A stretch of DNA of 64,000 bases from Methanolobus zinderi (GCF_013388255.1 NZ_CP058215.1:496001-560000), one strand, 5' to 3'. Counted from the stretch's first letter, positions 26,191 through 36,532 are shown. Numbers and translations: made by a program. The notes: a model not told the origin generated them from the sequence alone.

Positions 26191-29079
26191 TTATTCAAGG
26201 TATATGGCAGGTCTCAGGGGTGCTGCAAACCTTGACTTGTTCTCGGGATCATAGTCCGGATCGTCTGCTGTGTATACTTCAACAGGACATCCGATCTCCT
26301 TCTCAAGACATCTGTCGTTCTCTTTGAGTATGCTCTGCTCGTCAAGGTCAAAGCCAAGCAATCTTTCAAGTCTCTCTGTTTTCATACTCTTGATGTCCGG
26401 GACAAGCTTCTGCACATACTTTGGTATCTCCTTGCCGTATCTGCGGTTTTCGGGGTCGGACATAAGTGTCTTGATGAGCTTGCCGGGATTTAAATCCTCT
26501 TCATGCAGCATCTTCAGAGCAAGTTTGAAAGCCTCTGTCTTCCATGAAGGAGCCGTATACAGCACAGCCTTCTTCGGGGTGAGCTTTGTGACCTTGATAA
26601 TCTCCTCGATGTCCGAGAGTGTATTACCTATAAGCTCTTCGGCAAGCTCTGCATCATTGTCCACATATTCCGGGTTAAATATCGGATATGGTGCCAGGGA
26701 TACATAGTCTCCTTCACCGTGTCCCATGGCAGACCAGATCTCCTCACAGATATGAGGTGTGAAAGGTGCCATCAGGCGTACCCATGTATCAAGTACGTCA
26801 TAGAGTACCGCGCTTCCGCCGCGTCTCTGGTACCATTTGACGTCATTATACAGCAGGAAGAAGGAATTCTGCAAGGCACCCCTTGTCCTGATGGATGTCA
26901 TGTCATTATTTGTATCTCTCACGAACTGCTGCAACCTGCTGAGCATCCAGCGGTCGATCAGCTGAAGTTCTCCATCAATTCCCGAACTTGCACCTGAGTC
27001 GATGATCTCCTTTGCCAGCTTGTAGAACCTTTCCATCTGCTTTTTGGCACTCTCGACACCTGCATTTCTCCAGTCAGCATCCTGTGTCTGCTCAGCACTG
27101 GATAGGATGTACATACGTGAGACATCTGCACCGTATGTGTCAACTGCTTCCTTCAGTGTGAGTATGGGTCCCTTGGACTTGCTCATCTTCTGTCCTTCAA
27201 GGGATACGAAACCGTTCACTGCCAGCGCACGGGGCCACCTGTCCTCGTCGAATATCGCTACATGGTGGAAGAGGAAGAAGAGCAGGTGATTTGGTACAAG
27301 GTCCTTTCCTGAGGATCTGAGATCCACCGGATACCAGTAATCGAAGTCTGACTTCATGTTTGCAATGAGCGGTTCATCAAGCCCTGTATCCTTTGCAACC
27401 TGCTGTACCGTACCTTTCCCAAGAAGTACATAATCAAAGAGTGAGGGTTTGAGCTGTTCCGGAAGTATGCCGTTTGAGAAGAACTTGTTGGTGATGTAAT
27501 AGGACATGTAGATAGTCGAATCTCCAAGGGATTCGATAAGCCAGTCCGTGTCAAAGGGCAGTCTTGTGCCGAGTCCCTTCTTCCTGGCACATGCCTTGTC
27601 CTTGAGCCAGTCTACTTTGTTGTTGAACTCCACCCTTATCTCTTCAGGGATTATCTCCATATTCTCGATACATCTGTAGACCTTATCCTTCCACTCGGGG
27701 TTGGAATAGTTCAGGAACCACTGACCCTTCACCATGTTCACAACACATGGCGTTCCGCAGCGACAGACAACAGGCTCGCTGAATTCGTAGAATATCTCTC
27801 CGATTCCTTTATCTAGAAGGTCTCTGGTGAGTACGTCCTTGATCTTGGAGACTGCAATTCCTGCGTACTCTCCGGTATTCTCCTTGAGCACACCACCGTG
27901 GAACTCGCGACGGTATACGAGTTTGGTTGCCTCTTCTGCTTTCGGGTCCTTCTGGTCCACTACTCCGAGCTGCTCAACAGCGTCTACAGCGGGATATTCT
28001 CCGAACTCCTTTACCTGGATAAGTGAAATGAATTCTATATCCCGGACATTTTCAGTAATGCCATATTCGGAAAGATCCCTGTCATAGAGGTCTTTGACCG
28101 CCAGATAGTCATATGGTGCGTGTGCCGGCACACTCATGACTATTCCGCTTCCGTTTCCTCCTTTTACAAATGATGCGGGCAGTGTGATAATCTCTTTTTC
28201 TGTGAGGGGATTCTTTACCTTGATACCTATTATAGATTCAGAGGGCACTTTTTCCACAAATTCTACTTCCCTGTCAGTGTAGGTCAGCTTATTGTACGCT
28301 TCCCTGCTTACTATCCAGAACTCCTCTTTTCCGTCCTGTTTTACCTTTACTTTGACATGTTCGATATCAGGGTTGACCCAGAGGTTCGTGACTCCGAAAA
28401 TTGTCTCGGGACGCAGGGTGGCACATGGCAGGATCATACCGTCATACTCGAACTTGATGAACGTGTAATCGACAATCGTTGCCTCTTCACCGTGGAGGAT
28501 ATCATGGTCCTCTACAGGATTATTGTCATTAGGACACCATTTTACAGGATGTGATCCCTTTACAATCAGGCCCTTGTCATGCAGCAGGTTGAACTGCCAT
28601 TCAATGAACTTCTTATATGTGGGATCTGTGGTTGTGAACTTCCTACGCCAGTCTATGGAATAACCAATGGAGCGCATTGCGATCTCAGCTTCCACACTGA
28701 AATAGTCCACTATCTTCTCGGGTGTGTCAAGTGATGGCAGGATATCTTCAGGGATCTTGTGCAACCTGGAATAAACATCCATTGTCTGGGGATCCCTGTT
28801 AGCGATAAGTTCTGCAAGTCCGACTATAGGGGTACCTGTTACATGGAAACCCATTGGGTAGAGTACATTATAACCCAGCATTCTCCTGTGTCTTGCGACA
28901 ACATCGCCTATTGTGAAGGTCCTGGTGTGTCCGGCGTGTAAGTTACCGTTTAAGTAAGGATAGGGGATCGTTATGAAGAACTTCTCCCTCTCGTCGGGTT
29001 CCGGTTCGAAGACCCGGCTTTCATTCCAGCGGCTCTGCCATTTATTTTCTACTGCATGCGGATTATAATCCTGTTCCAT
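26191..29079 (-). CDS. leuS: Leucyl-tRNA synthetase
   Basis: About 962 residues, archaeal/eukaryotic-type class I synthetase charging tRNA-Leu. The HIGH-type motif is NLHAGHTRTF (His48-His51); the KMSKS motif is EGQKMSKSKGP in the second half; the editing (CP1) domain lies between, with TLRPETIFGVTNLWV. ATG 29079 is used because AAGGTG stands 7 nt upstream; a GTG three codons earlier overlaps that site. It is monocistronic. Confidence 0.97.
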   Translation of the reverse strand: MEQDYNPHAVENKWQSRWNESRVFEPEPDEREKFFITIPYPYLNGNLHAGHTRTFTIGDVVARHRRMLGYNVLYPMGFHVTGTPIVGLAELIANRDPQTMDVYSRLHKIPEDILPSLDTPEKIVDYFSVEAEIAMRSIGYSIDWRRKFTTTDPTYKKFIEWQFNLLHDKGLIVKGSHPVKWCPNDNNPVEDHDILHGEEATIVDYTFIKFEYDGMILPCATLRPETIFGVTNLWVNPDIEHVKVKVKQDGKEEFWIVSREAYNKLTYTDREVEFVEKVPSESIIGIKVKNPLTEKEIITLPASFVKGGNGSGIVMSVPAHAPYDYLAVKDLYDRDLSEYGITENVRDIEFISLIQVKEFGEYPAVDAVEQLGVVDQKDPKAEEATKLVYRREFHGGVLKENTGEYAGIAVSKIKDVLTRDLLDKGIGEIFYEFSEPVVCRCGTPCVVNMVKGQWFLNYSNPEWKDKVYRCIENMEIIPEEIRVEFNNKVDWLKDKACARKKGLGTRLPFDTDWLIESLGDSTIYMSYYITNKFFSNGILPEQLKPSLFDYVLLGKGTVQQVAKDTGLDEPLIANMKSDFDYWYPVDLRSSGKDLVPNHLLFFLFHHVAIFDEDRWPRALAVNGFVSLEGQKMSKSKGPILTLKEAVDTYGADVSRMYILSSAEQTQDADWRNAGVESAKKQMERFYKLAKEIIDSGASSGIDGELQLIDRWMLSRLQQFVRDTNNDMTSIRTRGALQNSFFLLYNDVKWYQRRGGSAVLYDVLDTWVRLMAPFTPHICEEIWSAMGHGEGDYVSLAPYPIFNPEYVDNDAELAEELIGNTLSDIEEIIKVTKLTPKKAVLYTAPSWKTEAFKLALKMLHEEDLNPGKLIKTLMSDPENRRYGKEIPKYVQKLVPDIKSMKTERLERLLGFDLDEQSILKENDRCLEKEIGCPVEVYTADDPDYDPENKSRFAAPLRPAIYLE

Positions 29080-29313
29080 AGTTCGCACCTTCTCACGCCG
29101 GTTTTTGATTTTTGATAAAATCGTGATTTACTTGGTAAAATCTAAATATCAATTTTGTGTCTTAACTTTGTAAAGACAATCTTTCTTATATTAGGTTCTT
29201 GTGCTGCTAATAAGTGTCAAGCTAAATAAAACATACGGGAATTAAAGCTGTTTTTGCTCGGATATTGTTTTTGAAGTTAAAAAAGATAATAAAAATGTGT
29301 ATTTAAACTCATC

Positions 29314-29463
29314 TTATTCTTTTGGATGCATGTTCTCTCCGCAGCACGGACACATGATCCTGCCTTCGTCACATACGTCACAGGGAACGATCACTTCCAT
29401 CTCAAAGGCGCAGTTTTCACATGAATACTGGTCCCCGATTTGCATATCACAAGATTTGTCCAT
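29314..29463 (-). CDS. Zinc-ribbon microprotein (49 aa)
   Basis: A short gene with a clear SD (GGGAGGT, 7-8 nt before the ATG). The 49-residue product has metal-ligand pairs: CENC (15-18), CDVC (28-31) and CPCC (38-41), with a C-terminal HPKE. This is a small zinc-ribbon or rubredoxin-like domain of unknown role. It lies between leuS and the Cgi121 gene and reads away from the latter. Confidence 0.75.
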   Translation of the reverse strand: MDKSCDMQIGDQYSCENCAFEMEVIVPCDVCDEGRIMCPCCGENMHPKE

Positions 29464-29573
29464 AGGTCTAACCTCCCATAATTAATCTGCTTCCCCGGAA
29501 AATATAATTTGCGCAATCTTTAATGCTTACAGGATACCGTTATGCTTATCCGGGATAGCTCCAATTCCAGCAC

Positions 29574-30083
29574 ATGGATTTTAAGATATTCTGCGGTCAC
29601 ACGGATATAGAGAATGTTCCACGTTTTCTGAAGCGGATCTCTGATATCTCTTCAAATAACGGGACGATAATCCAGGCCATGAACGCAGAAAAGATCGCAG
29701 GAGAGAAGCATATTGTTTTTGCCATCGAGAAGGCACTACGTGCGATTGATAATAAATCCAACGCAGCCAATGATTCGGGAATTGAGATCATGAGGTACGC
29801 AGCAGGGAAAAGGCAGATAGGAGATGCTTTTTCCATGGGTTTACACGAAGGTGAAATGGACCTTGTGTTTGTAGTGCTGGGTAATCCGGAAAGTATATCC
29901 GCTTCTATCGCATCACTGGAAAAACTCATAAGCAGTAAAAATGTTATCGAATACGGTCCCGGCAAAAGGGATGCCATTCTCTCACAGTTCGATATAGGTG
30001 AAAAAGAGATTGAGGCCGCGGGAGAAGAAATGATACCCGATCTGGTTCTCGAGAGGGTGGCCCTTGTGGACTTACTGAAATAA
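29574..30083 (+). CDS. KEOPS complex subunit Cgi121
   Basis: 169 residues with the family's RQIGDAFSMGLHEG segment and the terminal helix LERVALVDL. Cgi121 binds the tRNA CCA end and Bud32 within KEOPS, which makes the t6A modification at position 37 of ANN-decoding tRNAs. No SD is seen before ATG 29574, so it may be leaderless. The t6A methylthiotransferase at 31293 acts on the same base, and only the bisphosphatase lies between. A weak hairpin terminator follows. Confidence 0.85.
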   Translation: MDFKIFCGHTDIENVPRFLKRISDISSNNGTIIQAMNAEKIAGEKHIVFAIEKALRAIDNKSNAANDSGIEIMRYAAGKRQIGDAFSMGLHEGEMDLVFVVLGNPESISASIASLEKLISSKNVIEYGPGKRDAILSQFDIGEKEIEAAGEEMIPDLVLERVALVDLLK

Positions 30084-30096
30084 GAATCTTAAATCT

Positions 30097-30113
30097 CCGG
30101 CCTGAAAGGTCGG
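30097..30113 (+). terminator. Weak hairpin after Cgi121 gene
   Basis: CCGGCCT (30097-30103) pairs with AGGTCGG (30107-30113) with one G-U pair and a GAA loop. There is only a modest T content after it, so its role as a terminator is uncertain. Confidence 0.4.
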
Positions 30114-30194
30114 GATTCTAATATGGAAATTGTTAATACATGTGTCACATAATCTGTTTATGTGGAAATTAATTGAAATCCGGGGAAATTAATT

Positions 30195-31286
30195 ATGTCT
30201 CATCCGAAAACCGCAGAAGAGATGATCAAGTGTGCAGGTTCGATAGAAGCCGAACTTTTGCCAAGGTTATTGCACGTTACTGAAGCCGCAGCTATAGCAG
30301 CATCCTACCAGATGGGTCGCGGGGATAAACACTATTCTGACCAGGTGGCAGTGGAAGCCATGCGCAGGATGCTCAATTGTCTTGATATGAAAGGCATTAT
30401 CAAGATAGGTGAAGGTGAGCGGGACGAAGCTCCTATGCTCTATATCGGGGAGAAGGTCGGAACATGGGAAGAGGACTTTGAAGTGGATATCGCCGTTGAT
30501 CCTCTTGAAGGTACCAACCTTGCAGCAAACGGTTTTCCCGGAGCTATCGCTGTTATGGCAATGGCTGAGAGGGGAGGACTTTTCCACGGACCCGATATCT
30601 ACATGGACAAGATAGTGGTGGGTCCGGAAGTCGTGAAGTATGAACGTGAGCATCCATATCATAAGATAGATCTCGATGCGCCTGTAAGGGACAATCTTGA
30701 AATTGTCGCCGAGGCACTTAACAGGAACGTGGATGAGCTTGTTGTTGTCATCCTTAAAAGGGACAGACATGAAAAGAAGATAAAAGAAATAAGAGATGCA
30801 GGGGCACGTGTCATACTTGTAGAAGATGGTGATCTCATGCCTGGTGTATCCACAGCGATAAGAGGATCGGGTGTACACATGGTGCTCGGTGCAGGAGGGT
30901 CCGGAGAAGCTGTTCTTACCGCAGCCGCCATGAAATGCCTTGGCGGAAAGATCCTTGCACGTCTTATTCTTCCGACTGTTGCCAACGGTAAATCCGATGA
31001 TGAGGTTGCAAAGGAAAAGGCAGAGAAGATGCCAAGGCTTGCTACCATGGGTATTACCGAAGACAACATTAACGATGTGCTTGACACAAATCGTCTGGTT
31101 CCCGGAAGGGATGTTATATTCTCGGCCACAGGTGTCACCTCAGGACCCATACTTAACGGAGTAAGCCTGTTCGGCGAAGGTGATGCAAGGGTACACAGTA
31201 TTACAATGGGCAGCTCCGGTGTTGTCAAATTTACAGATACTATTTATATCCACGATAAGGAAGAAACGCCTCTGCGTTACCAGTAA
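30195..31286 (+). CDS. glpX: Class II fructose-1,6-bisphosphatase (GlpX type)
   Basis: 363 residues. GlpX hallmarks are GRGDKHYSDQVAVEAMR, KIGEGERDEAPML, and the metal/phosphate motif DPLEGTN (about 102-108), with the Li+-sensitive phosphatase fold. It removes the 1-phosphate of fructose bisphosphate in gluconeogenesis (some members also act on sedoheptulose bisphosphate). Many archaea rely instead on the bifunctional type V enzyme, so a GlpX here is notable beside the separate class I aldolase at 14233. The next gene begins 6 nt after its stop. Confidence 0.92.
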   Translation: MSHPKTAEEMIKCAGSIEAELLPRLLHVTEAAAIAASYQMGRGDKHYSDQVAVEAMRRMLNCLDMKGIIKIGEGERDEAPMLYIGEKVGTWEEDFEVDIAVDPLEGTNLAANGFPGAIAVMAMAERGGLFHGPDIYMDKIVVGPEVVKYEREHPYHKIDLDAPVRDNLEIVAEALNRNVDELVVVILKRDRHEKKIKEIRDAGARVILVEDGDLMPGVSTAIRGSGVHMVLGAGGSGEAVLTAAAMKCLGGKILARLILPTVANGKSDDEVAKEKAEKMPRLATMGITEDNINDVLDTNRLVPGRDVIFSATGVTSGPILNGVSLFGEGDARVHSITMGSSGVVKFTDTIYIHDKEETPLRYQ

Positions 31287-31292
31287 TCTAAA

Positions 31293-32582
31293 ATGAAGGT
31301 TCACGTATCTACCTACGGATGCTCTGCAAGTCAGGCATCCGCAGAAATTATGAAAGCTGCTATCCGGGATAGTAAACACTCTCTTGTTCCCGAGAAGGAT
31401 GCCGATGTACTGCTTATCAACACATGCACTGTAAAATATTCCACAGAACAGAAGATCCTGCACAAGATAAGGCAGGCAGGAGAACTTGGTAAAGAAGTGA
31501 TTGTAGCCGGCTGCATGCCCGAGGTACAGCTTGACGATATCCTGGCTCAGAATCCCGAAGCTCACATCCTTGGCGTCAATTCAATCTCAAAGGTTTCCCA
31601 GATCCTTGATTCCCTTGATTCCGGGAAGAAAGGAACCCAGTTCTTCCAGCAGGAGCCGGAGGGTTTCCAGAACGTAGCTCGCATGCGCTTCAATCCCAAC
31701 ATACACATCTGCCAGCTCTCCCAGGGGTGTAACTATTCCTGCGCCTACTGTATTGTCAGTATTGCCCGGGGAAAGCTAAGGTCCTTTGAACCTGAGGAAA
31801 TCCTTGAGGATATCAAAAGTGCTATTTCCGAAGGTTGCCGGGAGATATGGCTGACCTCGCAGGATAACGGTCAGTATGGAGCAGATAGGGATGTGCTGCT
31901 TCCTGAACTGCTGAATATGATCTGCAGGATACCCGGTGACTTCAAGGTGCGTGTGGGTATGATGAATCCTTTTTCTGTAATCCCCATTCTGGATGATCTG
32001 CTTGATGCCTTTGAGAATGAGAAAGTATACAAGTTATTGCATCTTCCCATACAGTCAGCTTCTGATAGTGTTCTTGAAAGGATGAACCGCTATCATAGCA
32101 TAGAAGAGGCTAATAATGTGATCAGAAGTTTCAGGGAAAGGTTTGATGACCTGACACTTTTCACGGATATTATAGTGGGCTATCCGGACGAGAGTGAAGA
32201 GGATTTGCTGAAGACCCGGCAGTGGATCGAAGAATTCAGGCCGGATAAGGTGAATATTTCAAGATACACTCCCCGCCCTCTTACAAAAGCCCTGGAGTAC
32301 CGTCAGATTGACTCCCGTATCATTGTCAGCAGGTCCAACGAACTCCATGAGTTGTGCGAGAAGATAAAGCTTGATACCAAGAATTCCATGATCGGCCGGG
32401 AGTTCACCGTTTTTCTCTCCAAGGAGGCAAAACAGCAGGGTATGATGGCACGTACGGCTTCCTATCTTCCTGTGGTCATTCCCGAATGCAGCCCGGATTC
32501 CGGTGCTTCTCCCGGAACTTTTTGCAGGGTCAGTATATATGATGCTACGCCCGGATATTTCCTGGGCAATATCATAAGCTGA
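31293..32582 (+). CDS. tRNA t6A37 methylthiotransferase (MtaB/CDKAL1-like)
   Basis: 429 residues. The MTTase N-terminal domain has three cluster cysteines (Cys10, Cys45, Cys74); the radical SAM motif is CNYSCAYC (Cys146, 150, 153); a TRAM domain lies at the C-terminus. It adds a methylthio group to N6-threonylcarbamoyladenosine at position 37 of tRNA, giving ms2t6A. The substrate modification is made by KEOPS, of which Cgi121 is coded 1.2 kb upstream. Six-base spacing after glpX indicates co-transcription. Confidence 0.92.
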   Translation: MKVHVSTYGCSASQASAEIMKAAIRDSKHSLVPEKDADVLLINTCTVKYSTEQKILHKIRQAGELGKEVIVAGCMPEVQLDDILAQNPEAHILGVNSISKVSQILDSLDSGKKGTQFFQQEPEGFQNVARMRFNPNIHICQLSQGCNYSCAYCIVSIARGKLRSFEPEEILEDIKSAISEGCREIWLTSQDNGQYGADRDVLLPELLNMICRIPGDFKVRVGMMNPFSVIPILDDLLDAFENEKVYKLLHLPIQSASDSVLERMNRYHSIEEANNVIRSFRERFDDLTLFTDIIVGYPDESEEDLLKTRQWIEEFRPDKVNISRYTPRPLTKALEYRQIDSRIIVSRSNELHELCEKIKLDTKNSMIGREFTVFLSKEAKQQGMMARTASYLPVVIPECSPDSGASPGTFCRVSIYDATPGYFLGNIIS

Positions 32583-32605
32583 TGAGAATCGGTCTCTTAA
32601 ATCTT

Positions 32606-34345
32606 TTATATCTTTGATCGATTTTGCTGCTGAACTTTATCAATGATCTTCTTATCGTAAAGTTTGACAATATCACTTCTGGTTATTATCCCCAGAAGTT
32701 TTGTCTCGTCATTCCTTGATACCACAGGTAATCTTCCTATATCCTTTGCGGCAAGACGCCTTAAGACTGTATTGAGCGTCTCGTCGGGGTAAGCTACTTC
32801 CACTTCTCTGCTTGCTATTTCACAGATGCTCTTTTCAAATTCGTCTTTCTTTACCTTGTCTCTGAGATCTTTGAGGGTAACAATACCGCATAACCTGCCA
32901 TTGGGGTCAAGTACCGGAAATCCGGCATGTCGGCTCGATTGCATCAGGGCTATAAGGGCGGTCACCTTCTTGTTCTCGGAAACTGTCTGGACATTATGTT
33001 TCATGGCATCCCTGACAAGCAGTGATTCCATAATGTCGACCTCTTTACCTTTGCGTATGATGAAACCACGTTTGCGCAGTCCTTCTGTGAATATCGATTC
33101 AGGGTTCAATGCGCTTGAGACAAGATTACTGACAACGCATGCAAACATGATGGGTAGTATCAGGTTGTAATCGCGCGTCAGTTCGAAAAGGATCAGTATT
33201 GCGGCAAGAGGTGCATGGCTTGTGCCTGCCAGGACCGCCCCCATACCTGCAAGGGCATAGGCACCTGATTGTGCTGTTACTTCCGGGAATATCCCATGTG
33301 CTATGGTGCCGTATGCTCCGCCCAGCATGGCACCTGTAAAGAGTGCAGGCACAATCGACCCTCCCGATCCTCCGGACCCCAGTGTCAGCGAGAATGCAAT
33401 AATTTTCAGAAAAATCAACACGATCATGAGGCTAAGTGCCAGCTCGTTTGCAAGTGCGTCTGTTATTACATCATATCCGACACCGAATACCTGCGGGTAG
33501 AAGTACCCGATCATTCCTACAAAGAAACCACCAATTGCTGGTTTCAATACGGGATGAACCTTCAGGGACTGAAAAAGATCGTGTGTTGAATTCAGTGACC
33601 GCATTAACAGGACAGCTACAATACCCGCGCATATCCCGAGTCCCAGATACAGTACTGACTCGTAAAAGGGACTTACGAGCTCATAGTTTGAGGCATGGAT
33701 GATCCTGACACCAAATATGGTGTTGGCCACAAGGGTGGCAAAGACCGACGATATAACTATTGGTATGAAAGTACTGGCTTCCAGCTCTCCCAGTATGACT
33801 TCAACAACAAATACCACTCCTGCAAGAGGTGCGTTGAATGCCGCGGCTATACCGCCGGCAGCACCGCATCCTAGAAGTATCTTAACCCTGTTCCCGTATA
33901 TGTTGAGTGCCCTTGCAAGTGATGAACCGAGCCCTGATCCGGCAAGTACCACAGGTGCTTCTTTCCCCACAGAACCCCCGGAACCTATGGATATGACGGA
34001 TGCAAGGACCTCCAGGAAGGCGTTTCGGGCAGATATGCGTCCGCCTCTGAGTGTGGTGGCTTCGATGACCTCCTCAATATCATAGCGTCTGGTGCTTGTA
34101 AAGAAGTGAACAAGTATTCCTACGACCAATCCACCGATCGCCGGTATCAGGATTACATAGTATCGTGGCAGGCCATAGAAACTGCCAAAGAAGAGCTCTT
34201 CGCTGCCTTCAAGCACATGGTCATAAAGAACGATGGCCAGTCCTGTGAGTGTGCCGACAAGCAGTGCGAGAGAATTAGATATTACCGACTCGTTCTGTAG
34301 CCACTGATAAATGTTCTCTTTGATTTTTCCGGATATAAGATCCAA
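32606..34345 (-). CDS. ClC-type chloride channel/antiporter with two CBS domains
   Basis: 579 residues. Filter motifs of the family are GSGGSVGKEAPVV (GKEGP-like) and GSGGSGGSIVPALFTGAMLGG (GxFxP-like). About ten or more membrane helices are followed by a tandem CBS pair (about 455-570: RDAMKHNVQTV..., VSRNDETKLLGIITRSDIV). TTG 34345 is the likely start because no ATG lies in frame upstream. Chloride/proton exchange or channel function; the CBS pair likely binds adenosine nucleotides. Confidence 0.92.
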   Translation of the reverse strand: MDLISGKIKENIYQWLQNESVISNSLALLVGTLTGLAIVLYDHVLEGSEELFFGSFYGLPRYYVILIPAIGGLVVGILVHFFTSTRRYDIEEVIEATTLRGGRISARNAFLEVLASVISIGSGGSVGKEAPVVLAGSGLGSSLARALNIYGNRVKILLGCGAAGGIAAAFNAPLAGVVFVVEVILGELEASTFIPIVISSVFATLVANTIFGVRIIHASNYELVSPFYESVLYLGLGICAGIVAVLLMRSLNSTHDLFQSLKVHPVLKPAIGGFFVGMIGYFYPQVFGVGYDVITDALANELALSLMIVLIFLKIIAFSLTLGSGGSGGSIVPALFTGAMLGGAYGTIAHGIFPEVTAQSGAYALAGMGAVLAGTSHAPLAAILILFELTRDYNLILPIMFACVVSNLVSSALNPESIFTEGLRKRGFIIRKGKEVDIMESLLVRDAMKHNVQTVSENKKVTALIALMQSSRHAGFPVLDPNGRLCGIVTLKDLRDKVKKDEFEKSICEIASREVEVAYPDETLNTVLRRLAAKDIGRLPVVSRNDETKLLGIITRSDIVKLYDKKIIDKVQQQNRSKI

Positions 34346-34685
34346 GGCAATTCATCTCTGTTAGGACCTTTTGGTCGCACTGGCTGGATATTCCTGCATT
34401 GTAGAAATACTTTGCCGGTAGGGTTTTACAGAATCATTTTCTGAATCTTATTATATTAATTATAGATATATTATAAATTTGAGCAAAATAAATAAATTTA
34501 TAATATATTATTGACTATTGCTAATTAGTGGAGATTCGTGGGGGCATCAGTGAATGCACTGAATGTCCGCATAAACATACATAATACAGTAGATTATGCC
34601 AGCGTAGCCTGGCTAAAAAGTGGAGTAAAACTTTAGATCTTGTCAATCTGGAGTTTAATTAAAAATTGTCAACAAGGGTGGTACT
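34346..34685. other. Promoter and long leader region of surface-protein genes
   Basis: 340 nt. A perfect 14-bp inverted repeat, TATATTATAAATTT (34467-34480) and AAATTTATAATATA (34494-34507) with a 13-nt spacer, sits in an AT-rich promoter. Between it and the ATG at 34686 is a leader of about 180 nt. It contains a possible 32-codon frame (GTG at 34539 after a GGAG, ending in TAG), which may be a leader peptide or chance. Confidence 0.45.
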
Positions 34686-36425
34686 ATGCATCCTTTCACC
34701 AAAAACGATGTTAAAAATAGGTTATTGAATAATGTAAGAGTCCTTATAAGCATATCAATTATGCTTTCGATATTCAACCCTGTGTTCATTGCGAGCGCAG
34801 CAGCCAGCGAGCCTGTAATTTTAGATAATTCAACAGGAGACTCCTGGATTTTGCATACGTGGGAATCAGATAGTGGTGATATTGCAGACAGTTATAATAT
34901 CAGTCATGATGGAAGCTGGATCAATGACAGTATCTCCGAGTTCAATGATACTGGTCTTCTGGCACATGAGTGGTCCAACATCACAGTTTATGCTTACAAT
35001 GCAACCACTTCTACTCTGTCAAGTGGAGTAGCAGACAATGTTCAGCTACCTAACAATCCAATTTACATCACTGATGTTGATACACCTGTTACTATCAAGG
35101 AAGGAGAAACCGTTACTGTAGATATTAACTCAACAGATTCTGACGGTGATTCTGGTACTTTCACCTGTAACAGGACCGATCTGTTTGATGATTTCAATCC
35201 AACTTCTGGTGAAGGTTCCTGGACAAGCAATTATACAGCTAATGGAACCTATTATGTTGAGTTCAGTGTTTCTGACGGGTATGGTTCCAGTGATTCTGAA
35301 GTAATGGAGATCACTGTTACAAATGTTAATGTCCCTCCTGAATTCGAAGAAATTGATAACCAAACAGTAAAGGTGGACGAGAATCTCTAATTCACTATCA
35401 GTGCAACAGATACTGATGATGATGCCGAACTTACTTATTCAAATGTGAGTGCTTTGCCAGAAAATGCAACTTTCGACGCCTCAACCCAGGTTTTTGACTG
35501 GACTCCTTCTGAAGACCAGAAAGGAACTCACTCTGTTAAATTCAATGTTACTGATGAAGAGGGAGCTAATGACTCCATGACAGTTTCAATAACTGTAACT
35601 GATTCATCAAGCGACACAAGCTCAACCTCGGGTGGTAGTTCCGGCGGTGGTGGCGGAGGTGGCTCCCAGACCACCGGTGAGGCCTATGAGAACATTGAGT
35701 TCAAGGACTACACACTCAAGCCTGTTGTGAAGGACAGGGAAACAATGTTCGAATTCAGCAGAGAGGATAACAGCATCATCTCTGTAAGTTTCACTACCAG
35801 TATCAATGGTGGACAGACAAAGACCATTATTGAAGTGCTCAAGGACACATCCACACTGGTAAAAAGTGCTCCTTCTGGAAAGGTCTACAGGAACCTCAAT
35901 ATCTGGGTAGGGGATGGCAAGCTGATTCCACGTCTGATTTCCGATGCACAGATAGTGTTCAAGGTTGAGAAGAGCTGGATCGAGTCCAGGGGTGTAGATG
36001 CCGATTCAATCAAACTGCTCAGGTATTCTGGATCTTCCTGGACGCAGCTTCCGACCTCACAGACCGGCGAGAATGACGAGTACTTCTTCTACGTAGCCGA
36101 GACTCCTGGCTTCTCTCCATTCGCTATCTCCAGTATAACTGAAGAAATTACCAGTGTAGAGGCCAGCGAGGAGAAGACAGAATCGGTTTCAGGTGGAAGT
36201 GATGTTAAAAAGTCGGTTGATGAGAAGGCAGAACCTGAAAGCAATGTTGCGACCCAGGAGGAAAAGTCTTCAACGTTCATCTGGGTAACACTGGTTCTGG
36301 CTGGTGTTGTTTTCATAGGCCTGCTTGGTTACAGGAATAAGGAATATTGTGAAGAATGCTATGAAAGAGTTCGCTCAAGAGTCAGTAATCATGACGGAAA
36401 GCGCTATCGTCGCATCAAACGCTAG
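34686..36425 (+). pseudogene. PGF-pre-PGF surface protein interrupted by in-frame TAA
   Basis: The frame codes a signal peptide (about 1-38), Ig/cadherin-like domains, a Gly/Ser linker, a PGF-pre-PGF domain (GEAYENIEFKDYTLKPVV... to FSPFAISSI) and a C-terminal membrane helix with a basic tail (RRIKR). A TAA at 35388-35390, after VDENL, breaks it; the same frame continues at once with FTISATDTDDDAELTYSN, plainly the same domain. The downstream part has only a GTG at 35445 without SD and no signal peptide. TAA is not a recoded codon in this lineage, so this is a nonsense mutation or a base error. The final stop is TAG. N-glycosylation sites (N-x-S/T) are frequent. Confidence 0.82.
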
Positions 36426-36532
36426 GAAGTTAATTTCGAATTAGGATACTAAATAACTATAGCATTTTCTGAAGCCTTCCCGGTTCTATATTTTTCTGAT
36501 AAGATACTCTGATACTGAATTTAGTTTCTATA

